Assembly: GCA_021323255.1 (NCBI GenBank)
Contig: JAJTCL010000061.1
Span: 1 to 10,842, forward strand
Length of the DNA stretch: 10,842 nt
DNA from: Propionibacteriaceae bacterium
GTDB lineage: Bacteria; Actinomycetota; Actinomycetes; Propionibacteriales; Propionibacteriaceae
Direction of reading: 5' to 3'
The translations under genes and the position numbers were made by a program. Below are positions 6,058 through 10,842 of this stretch, one piece after another. The number at the start of each line of letters is the position of its first letter. Position 1 is the stretch's first letter. The notes below the pieces were generated by a model. It was not told the origin of the DNA and did not search any database. It worked only from the letters and a program-made list of their open reading frames with translations.

Positions 6058-7410
6058 GTGACCTCCAAACGACGCTATGTAGTGGTCGGAACTGGCCACC
6101 GTGTCCAGATGTATCTCGACGCCATGGCCGGCGACCACGGTGACGTCGCGGAGCTCGTCGGGCTGATCGAGCCGAATCCGGGCCGGTTGGCGGTGCATCT
6201 TGCATGGCTGTCCGAAGCGGGTCTCGACGTCGAGGGGGTCTTCACCGGCCATCCCGACACGCTCGAGCGGATCCTCAGCGAAATCCACGCTGATCGGATG
6301 ATCATCACCTCACCCGACTTCACCCACGCCGAACTGATCGTGCGGGCGCTGGATGCCGGTGTCGACGTGGTGGTCGAGAAACCGTTGACGATCAATCCGG
6401 AGAGTACCCGGCAGATAACCGAGGCAGTGATGCGTACCGGTCGGCAGGTCGTGGTTACGCACAACTATCGCTATTCGCCACGCAACTCCGCGCTCAAGGA
6501 AGTGATCAAGAACGGATCTATCGGCACTCCGCTGTCAGTGACGTTCGAGTGGGTACTCGACACAGCCCACGGCGCGGACTACTTCCGCCGTTGGCACCGC
6601 GACAAGGCCAACTCCGGCGGCCTGCTGATTCATAAGGCGTCGCACCACTTCGATCTTGTGAACTGGTGGCTCAGTGACTCTCCCGAGCAGGTGTACGCCC
6701 GCGGCGGGGTGCGGTTCTACGGAGCGGACAACGCTGCCGCACGCGGGATGGCACCGCATCCCGAGCGTGGCACACATGAGGGTGTCCACGGTCCGTGGGA
6801 ATTGGACCTCCGTGACGACCCTCGGCTGCAAGCGCTCTACCTCGACAATGAGTCGTACGACGGCTACCACCGTGACCTGGACGTATTCGGTCCAGGCGTA
6901 ACCACCGAAGACAATCTGGCGGTGATCGTTGACTACGCCAGGGGCGCCACGCTCAGCTACTCCCTCAATGCCCATTCGCCTTGGGAAGGCTATCGAGTTG
7001 CCGTCAATGGCGACGAGGGCCGGGCCGAGCTCGATGTGGTGGAACGGGCGGCGGTGCTCACCGACGCGAACGGCAGGTTCGTGGTCGACCCGAGTGCGTC
7101 CGTCGGCGAGTCCTCGTCGCGGACCGGCGGAGAGCGGCTGACCTTGCAACGCCACTGGGAGGCGGCCCAGGACGTCAAGATCGAAGAGGGCGCCGGAGCT
7201 CACGGCGGAGGCGACGCGCTACTGCTCGCCGATATCTTCCGCGGCCCGGAAGATGACTGGTTGGACCGACCAGCGGATTGGCTGGACGGGATCCGCGCAA
7301 TCGCGGTTGGGATGGCGGGCAATGAATCATTGCGCACCGGTCTGCCGATCAAGATCAACGACCTGAACCTCGGTGTGGATCTCTCTCGCTCAGCGCGACC
7401 TGTGTCCTGA
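6058..7410 (+). CDS. Gfo/Idh/MocA family oxidoreductase (long form)
   Basis: 450-residue dehydrogenase, longer than the usual 330-390 of the family. The start is GTG at 6058 with AAAAGG seven bases upstream; the protein begins MTSKRRYVVVGTGHR. Landmarks are the Rossmann loop VGTGHR (10-15), VVEKPLTINPE with the EKP signature at 107-109, THNYRYSP (134-141), and GGLLIHKASHHFDLVNWW (187-204) with His196/His197 near the expected catalytic His. A segment at about 218-270 after the His motif (YGADNAAARG, then an acidic region with YDGYHRDLDVFG) makes up the extra length. Its place at the end of the ABC operon suggests it oxidises the imported compound or a derivative. It shares little with the 383-residue paralogue at 1282-2433 outside family motifs, so the two probably act on different intermediates. 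Confidence 0.9.
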   Translation: MTSKRRYVVVGTGHRVQMYLDAMAGDHGDVAELVGLIEPNPGRLAVHLAWLSEAGLDVEGVFTGHPDTLERILSEIHADRMIITSPDFTHAELIVRALDAGVDVVVEKPLTINPESTRQITEAVMRTGRQVVVTHNYRYSPRNSALKEVIKNGSIGTPLSVTFEWVLDTAHGADYFRRWHRDKANSGGLLIHKASHHFDLVNWWLSDSPEQVYARGGVRFYGADNAAARGMAPHPERGTHEGVHGPWELDLRDDPRLQALYLDNESYDGYHRDLDVFGPGVTTEDNLAVIVDYARGATLSYSLNAHSPWEGYRVAVNGDEGRAELDVVERAAVLTDANGRFVVDPSASVGESSSRTGGERLTLQRHWEAAQDVKIEEGAGAHGGGDALLLADIFRGPEDDWLDRPADWLDGIRAIAVGMAGNESLRTGLPIKINDLNLGVDLSRSARPVS

Positions 7411-7428
7411 GCCGGTAGATGACATGTG

Positions 7429-7490
7429 CCCTGAGCCTGTCGAAGGGCGCGCTTCGACAAGCGCCGGCCTGAGCTTGTCGAAGGGCTCAG
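7429..7490. repeat. REP-like array of CCTGAGCTTGTCGAAGG units
   Basis: Between the dehydrogenase stop and the broken gene are three related units. Unit A is CCCTGAGCCTGTCGAAGGGC (7429-7448), a central inverted unit is GCTTCGACAAGC (7451-7462), and unit B is CCTGAGCTTGTCGAAGGGC (7468-7486). The central unit can pair with A (GTCGAAG with CTTCGAC, 6-nt loop) or with B (11-bp stem, CTTCGACAAGC with GCTTGTCGAAG), so two exclusive hairpins are possible. The core resembles the extragenic palindromes (CCTTCGACAAGCTCAGG type) found in many copies in various high-GC genomes. It may also end transcription of the ABC operon. The rest of the 96-bp gap shows nothing else. Confidence 0.75.
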
Positions 7491-7506
7491 CGCGCAGCTG
7501 CCGCTC

Positions 7507-8269
7507 ATGATCGATGTTCTTCGCTCGGGATTCGCCGATCCTCCTGTGACCGCGGCTCCGATGATGCGCTGGTGGTGGTTCGGCCCCTCGGTGGACCGGG
7601 ACGAGCTGTCTCGGGAGTTGACCGCGATGGCCGGCGCCGGCTTCGGTGGGGTCGAGGTGGCCTACGTCTACCCGCTGGGGCCAGCGACCACTGATTTCAT
7701 GTCCGACGCCTTTCTTGCCGACCTGCGCTTTGCGGCGGACCGGGTGCACGAGTTGGATCTCCGATTCGACCTGACGTTGGGGAGCGGCTGGTCCTTCGGT
7801 GGGCCGCACATTACCGACGAGCTCGCTGCGCGCCAGCTGCATTGGGAGCGGCGCGAGCTCACGCCCGGACCACTGGAAGTTCCAGTCGTCTCGCCATGGC
7901 CCGGTGATCAACTGGTTGCCGCCTATGTCGGAGCAGGGCTCGATCCAGGAGCGACCGGAGTCCTTCCATCAGCTCCCAGTCGTCGACGGCATGATCAAGA
8001 TTCCCGATGGAGATGGCACCCGGCAGGTGCTACTGGCGTACGCGCGGCGGATCGGTCAGAACGTCAAGCGGGCTGCGGTCATCGTCCGCAACATCGCAGC
8101 CAACGCGTTAGCGACAGACCAGCCCATCATCGAGCTGGTCGCGCAGAGCGAAGCTCGGTACGGGCGCAGATTCCGGATGCAGGATCTAGACAGAGCCATG
8201 GCGTCCGTACGGTCCGGTTTGCTCAGTGCCCCAGCCATCCTCCTGAGCACCTCAGGCGCGCAGAACTAG
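7507..8269 (+). pseudogene. GH106/alpha-L-rhamnosidase-like remnant, frameshifted, truncated and fused to a foreign tail
   Basis: The ATG at 7507 opens a protein MIDVLRSGFADPP whose RWWWFGPSVDRDEL (about 22-35), GFGGVEVAYVYPLG and FDLTLGSGWSFGGP (about 87-100) match the N-terminus of GH106-like glycoside hydrolases (known activity: alpha-L-rhamnosidase, usually about 900 residues or more). At about 7925-7945 the homologous reading moves from this frame to the +1 frame. The first frame turns into low-complexity Arg-rich sequence, while the second continues with QERPESFHQLPVVDG, GTRQVLLAYARRIGQNVKRAA, a segment expected in that family. After codon 8077 the family match ends, and about 63 residues (VIVRNIAANALATDQPIIEL to the stop at 8267-8269) do not look like GH106. 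All catalytic regions are missing. No clear ribosome site precedes the ATG, which directly follows the REP-like array. A sequencing error could explain the frameshift but not the loss of several hundred codons. Confidence 0.75.
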
Positions 8270-8971
8270 ATGTTCAGCTGCAGATTGGAGCTGAACTGAG
8301 GAGACCAATGTGTCCGCTCGTGTCTTCAGCTCAGACACATCACCGGTCAGCAGAGCATCGCCGAACAGGTGCCCGCTGATACCGACTGCGACGGCTCCCA
8401 GACGCAGGTACGCGGCGGCTGTGTCCAGGGTTACCCCGCCGGTCGGCATCACCGCGACGTCCGGCATGGGCACGAGCAGTTCCCTCAGGTAGTCCAGCCC
8501 GCCAACCGGACCAATGGGCGACACCTTGACGGTCGGCACTCCGCGGTTCCAAGCCGAGACGACCTCGGTCGGCGTCAGCGCTCCGGGGATGTAGCACATG
8601 CCGAGTTCGGCGGCAGCGTCCACCAGCTCAGGTAGGAAGATCTGGCTGACGGCGAAGTCGGCGCCGGCATCAGCCGCCGCGCGCAGATCGTCGATGGTCC
8701 GTACGGAGCCGACGCCCAGCACGAGATCCCCCAGAGTTTTACGCGTACGGACGAGCGCGTCCAACGCGCCCTCGCTGGTCAGGGTGTACTCCTGGCAGGT
8801 AACTCCGGCGTCCCGCAGCACTTGCGCAGCGCCCTCGAAGTGCCGGGCATCAGGTGCCCGGAAAATGGCTACCACCGCTCCCGGCGGGAGCACCGTACGG
8901 CGTCGCGAGGCCGCATCGGCGGTGGCAGCGGGAAACTCGTCTCGGACAGGTTTCGACAACGTGGACCTCAC
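8252..8971 (-). CDS. 2-dehydro-3-deoxy-phosphogluconate/galactonate aldolase family (Eda/DgoA-like)
   Basis: 239-residue class I aldolase of the KDPG/KHG family, which cleaves 2-keto-3-deoxy acids (or phosphates) to pyruvate and an aldehyde. Visible features are VVAIFRAPD (33-41), Glu61 in QEYTLTSEGA, LGVGSVRTIDDL (85-96), IPGALTPTEV (128-137), the Schiff-base Lys149 in TVKVSPIGPVGG, and MPTGGVTLDT (175-184) with GISGHLF (197-203) lining the phosphate site. Where the family usually has (F)P after the Lys strand, this protein has SP. Start: GTG at 8971, without a good Shine-Dalgarno sequence; an internal GTG at 8893 would give a canonical 213 residues but also lacks one. Its stop lies inside the tail of the converging broken gene (18-bp overlap). 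It probably has its own promoter and operator, although it lies on the same strand directly behind the dehydratase. Confidence 0.88.
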   Translation of the reverse strand: MRSTLSKPVRDEFPAATADAASRRRTVLPPGAVVAIFRAPDARHFEGAAQVLRDAGVTCQEYTLTSEGALDALVRTRKTLGDLVLGVGSVRTIDDLRAAADAGADFAVSQIFLPELVDAAAELGMCYIPGALTPTEVVSAWNRGVPTVKVSPIGPVGGLDYLRELLVPMPDVAVMPTGGVTLDTAAAYLRLGAVAVGISGHLFGDALLTGDVSELKTRADTLVSSVQLQSAAEHLVLRA

Positions 8972-9060
8972 CTAGGGCCAGGCAGATCTGGGTCCGCCAG
9001 CAACTGAGAAAACGCTTACTCGAACGTAACAATACGGCTTACGTCCTGTCAAAACACCAA
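8972..9060 (-). promoter_or_regulatory. intergenic control region and candidate promoter of the aldolase gene
   Basis: On the minus strand a perfect TTGACA (9052-9047) is followed after 18 bp by TACGTT (9028-9023), then by a LacI-type operator at 9019-9008. An inverted repeat ACGTAA (9024-9029)/TTACGT (9039-9044) overlaps the -10 region. The leader to the GTG start would be roughly 45 nt. The -35 box begins 9 nt after the dehydratase stop, so the aldolase may be transcribed both on its own and by read-through. Confidence 0.5.
9008..9019. promoter_or_regulatory. LacI-family operator GAAAACGCTTAC (copy 3, one mismatch)
   Basis: Eleven of twelve bases match the other operators, and the flanking AGAAAACGCTT core is shared by all four when read in the same direction. 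It lies 3 bp after the candidate -10 of the aldolase promoter, an effective repression position. The T-to-A change breaks one dyad pair, so binding may be weaker. Confidence 0.7.
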
Positions 9061-10242
9061 CTATCGCCGTCCGAATTCGACGGTATCGGTGGTCCAGGCT
9101 CGGGCTTGGTCACTGAGGGTGAAGCCGAGGCCGGGTCGGTTCGGCACCTGCATGCGGCCCTCATGCGTTTCCAGCCGCTCGTTGAACAAAGGATCCAGCC
9201 ATTCGAAGTGCTCGACCCATGGTTCGCGGGGGTAGGTAGCGGCCAAGTGGAGGTGGATCTCCATGGCGAAGTGCGGCGCCAGCTGCAGTCCAGCTTGGTC
9301 GGCGAGGTGAGCGAGACGCATGAACGGCGTGATGCCGCCTATTCGCGGTGCATCGGGTTGGATGATGTCGACGGAGCGGTTCTCGATCAAACTGATGTGT
9401 TCGGCGACACTGGAGAGCATCTCGCCGGTGGCGATGGAGGTATCGAGGGCGTTGGCCAGCTGGGCGTGGCCTTCGGCATCGTACGCATCCAGCGGCTCTT
9501 CAATCCAGACCAGGTTGAACTGTTCGAAGAGCCGGCCGAGGCGCATGGCGGTGGGTCGATCCCATTGTTGGTTGGCGTCAACCATGAGCGGGACATCGTC
9601 GCCGATATGCTCGCGGACAGCACTCAGGCGTTGGATGTCGATCTTGCTGTCCGGCTGGCCAACTTTGATCTTGATGCCGCCGATGCCATCGGCCAGTGAC
9701 TGGCTGGCCCGCTCCTTCACCTCTTCGATGGGTGCATTCAGGAAGCCGCCGGAGGTGTTGTAGGCCTGCACCGAGTCGCGGTAGGCGCCGAGAAGTTTGG
9801 ATAGCGGCAGATTGGCCCGTTTCGCCTTTAGGTCGTACAGGGCGATGTCGAGTGCCGCGATGGCTTGGGTGGCAACCCCGCTGCGGCCCACCGAGGCACC
9901 GGCCCAAAGCAGTTTCTGGTACACCCGGCCGATGTCGTTGGGGTCCTCTCCAAGCAGCCCGTCGGCGACCTCTTTCGCGTGGGCGTACTGGGCTGGTCCG
10001 CCAGCTCGTTTGGAGTAGCTGAAGCCGATTCCAGCGTGGCCCGCCTCGGTGGCGATCTCGGCGAACAGCAGGGCGATCTCAGTCATTGGTTTCTGCCGTC
10101 CGGTGAGCACCTTGGCGTCACTGATCGGCGTTTCGAGGGGCAGCGTCACGGTGGACAGCTTGACGTGGCGGATGCGGTCGGTGGTCACTTCACCCCCTGA
10201 AACGGCAGCGAGCGATGTGCCAATGGCTGTGTCGGCGGTCAT
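9061..10242 (-). CDS. L-talarate/galactarate dehydratase-like enolase-superfamily enzyme
   Basis: 393-residue protein of the mandelate racemase subgroup, about the length of the Salmonella L-talarate/galactarate dehydratase. That enzyme removes water from galactarate or L-talarate to give 5-keto-4-deoxy-D-glucarate. The start ATG at 10242 gives MTADTAIGTS; the frame is open to 10752, but the extension is antisense to uxaC and unlike the family. The capping-domain sequence LPLETPISDAKVLTGRQKP and the long motif ending GFSYSKRAGG are those of this subfamily. Active-site residues are all present: KIK (Lys191, Lys193), metal ligands Asp222 (VDANQQWD), Glu248 (WIEEPLDAYD) and Glu274 (ATGEML), Asp297, and the general acid/base His324 in LAPHFAMEIHLHLAA. 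These sit at a constant offset of about four from the positions I recall for the Salmonella enzyme. Substrate choice between galactarate, talarate or a related acid-sugar is inference. Confidence 0.88.
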   Translation of the reverse strand: MTADTAIGTSLAAVSGGEVTTDRIRHVKLSTVTLPLETPISDAKVLTGRQKPMTEIALLFAEIATEAGHAGIGFSYSKRAGGPAQYAHAKEVADGLLGEDPNDIGRVYQKLLWAGASVGRSGVATQAIAALDIALYDLKAKRANLPLSKLLGAYRDSVQAYNTSGGFLNAPIEEVKERASQSLADGIGGIKIKVGQPDSKIDIQRLSAVREHIGDDVPLMVDANQQWDRPTAMRLGRLFEQFNLVWIEEPLDAYDAEGHAQLANALDTSIATGEMLSSVAEHISLIENRSVDIIQPDAPRIGGITPFMRLAHLADQAGLQLAPHFAMEIHLHLAATYPREPWVEHFEWLDPLFNERLETHEGRMQVPNRPGLGFTLSDQARAWTTDTVEFGRR

Positions 10243-10395
10243 GCCACCATCATCCCTGTAGCGCGACTTGCAGGCGATGCGGTGGCTGCCCGTCCGAGTC
10301 GGCGGGAGGTGATCACGAGTCTCCTGGCCGAACTGGGACCTACCACGATAGGCTCCGCCGAAAGCGTTTTCTCGGTTATCTGACGGAGTTTCCCA
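10243..10395. promoter_or_regulatory. divergent region between the dehydratase and uxaC
   Basis: 153 bp containing the fourth operator. No promoter close to consensus stands out on either strand; CCTATCGT on the minus strand and GATAGG on the plus strand are weak -10-like candidates near 10345-10355. The uxaC side has a good ribosome site, GGAG at 10385-10388. The dehydratase side has only GGTGG close to its ATG. Confidence 0.5.
10360..10371. promoter_or_regulatory. LacI-family operator GAAAGCGTTTTC (copy 4, reverse complement of copies 1 and 2)
   Basis: An exact reverse complement of GAAAACGCTTTC. With flanks it reads GAGAAAACGCTTTCGG on the minus strand. It is 24 bp upstream of the uxaC ATG and 117 bp upstream of the dehydratase start, so one bound repressor could control both divergent genes. 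Confidence 0.82.
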
Positions 10396-10842
10396 ATGTC
10401 GTCTCTCCACCTCGACCCTGACCGTGCTCTCCCGTTTCCAGCAGAACAGCGCAGCCTCGCCAGGAAGATCTACGGCGCAACCAAAGACCTGCCTCTTATC
10501 TGCATGCACGGCCACGTGGAAGCGGAAGCGTTCGCCGATGACATACAGTTCGCCGACCCGGCGCAACTGTTGATCGTTCCCGATCACTACGTCTTCCGGA
10601 TGCTGGCCTCCCAGGGCATCGAGCCTGCTCAGGTCGGGGTGCCGCGGCTCGATGGGGGTCCAGTTGAGACAGACTCTCGAATGATCTGGCGCCGGTTCTG
10701 CGAGAACTGGAAACTCTTTCGCGGTACGCCGTCGCGCTACTGGCTCGAACACGAGCTGGTCGAGGTATTCGGGGTCGATCTGGTCCCGAGCGCCGAGACG
10801 GCCGACGCCATCTATGACCGGATCGCCGCTTGCGTGGCCGAT
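10396..10842 (+). CDS. uxaC: glucuronate isomerase (uronate isomerase), N-terminal part
   Basis: 149 codons are open from the ATG at 10396 to the right edge; the full family length is about 450-480 residues, so this is cut by the window, not broken. GGAG stands seven bases before the ATG. The protein begins MSSLHLDPDRALPFPAEQR and contains KDLPLICMHGHVEAEAFADD (30-49), where His38 and His40 are the HxH metal-ligand pair of this amidohydrolase-superfamily enzyme. QLLIVPDHYVFRMLASQG (58-75), LDGGPVETDSRMIWRRF and FRGTPSRYWLEHELVEVFG are further uxaC hallmarks. It converts D-glucuronate to D-fructuronate or D-galacturonate to D-tagaturonate, the entry step of the hexuronate pathway. It is divergent from the dehydratase and probably controlled by the operator at 10360-10371. 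Confidence 0.93.
   Translation, partial: MSSLHLDPDRALPFPAEQRSLARKIYGATKDLPLICMHGHVEAEAFADDIQFADPAQLLIVPDHYVFRMLASQGIEPAQVGVPRLDGGPVETDSRMIWRRFCENWKLFRGTPSRYWLEHELVEVFGVDLVPSAETADAIYDRIAACVAD

Noticed and set aside
6535..7203. 222-codon minus-strand open frame opposite the second dehydrogenase
   Set aside because: It lies wholly within a well-supported gene and shows no family motif.
8242..8256. CCTGAG-CAC-CTCAGG hairpin spanning the aldolase stop codon
   Set aside because: The six-base stem is short and inside overlapping reading frames, with no T-tract on either strand; too weak to call a terminator.
8273..8295. Inverted repeat TTCAGCT / AGCTGAA just after the broken gene's stop
   Set aside because: It could be a terminator remnant, but it lies inside the aldolase coding sequence and lacks a T-tract; not listed as a feature.
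8950..8960. TTTCGACAAC resembling the REP-like core near the aldolase start
   Set aside because: Only a partial match within coding sequence; no CTCAGG half or inverted partner follows.
8854..9699. 281-codon plus-strand open frame
   Set aside because: It is antisense to the aldolase and dehydratase genes, both of which show clear family motifs; it is a shadow of high-GC coding sequence.
10243..10752. N-terminal extension of the dehydratase gene to 10752
   Set aside because: It is antisense to uxaC and covers an operator; the family length and N-terminus fit the ATG at 10242.
1..10842. Search for tRNA, rRNA, CRISPR arrays, transposases and phage genes
   Set aside because: No cloverleaf, spaced repeat array, transposase motif or integrase motif was seen on either strand by eye.

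Overview
The window looks like actinobacterial chromosome. It has high GC content, several GTG starts, tightly overlapping reading frames, a twin-arginine lipoprotein as ABC binding protein, and protein families (DUF993, GH106-like, Gfo/Idh/MocA) common in soil and plant-associated Actinobacteria. This placement is inferred from family content and composition; no rRNA or other phylogenetic marker is present. Everything recognisable concerns uptake and oxidative breakdown of sugars, sugar acids or glycosides.

Layout. On the minus strand, positions 1-2433 hold a three-gene operon read right to left: a Gfo/Idh/MocA dehydrogenase, a DUF993 protein of the dihydrodipicolinate-synthase fold, and the first 38 codons of a sugar-phosphate isomerase/epimerase-type TIM barrel. 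Both junctions are 4-bp start/stop overlaps. A 370-bp divergent control region (2434-2803) follows, with two LacI-type operators, a candidate promoter on each strand and a strong unexplained palindrome. On the plus strand, positions 2804-7410 hold a CUT1-type ABC sugar importer (binding lipoprotein plus two permeases, no ATPase) and a second Gfo/Idh/MocA dehydrogenase. Positions 7411-7506 carry a REP-like array of CCTGAGCTTGTCGAAGG units. Next is a wrecked gene (7507-8269): the N-terminus of a GH106/alpha-L-rhamnosidase-like protein, frameshifted near 7925-7945 and then joined to an unrelated-looking tail. On the minus strand are a KDPG-aldolase-family gene (8252-8971) and an L-talarate/galactarate dehydratase-like enolase-superfamily gene (9061-10242). 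Divergent from the latter is the start of glucuronate isomerase uxaC (10396 to the window edge).

How the genes fit together. The same 12-bp operator, GAAAACGCTTTC, lies in front of the minus-strand operon, the ABC operon and (with one mismatch) the aldolase, and between the dehydratase and uxaC. The whole block therefore reads as one regulon under one LacI-family repressor, whose gene is not in the window. The chemistry suggests import of a glycoside or sugar acid, oxidation by Gfo/Idh dehydrogenases, processing by TIM-barrel and aldolase-like enzymes, and channelling of hexuronates (UxaC) and aldarates (dehydratase) into 2-keto-3-deoxy acids cleaved by the aldolase. The exact substrate cannot be read from the sequence. 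The GH106 remnant hints at rhamnose-containing plant glycosides or pectin, now partly lost. No tRNA, rRNA, CRISPR, insertion sequence or phage gene was seen.
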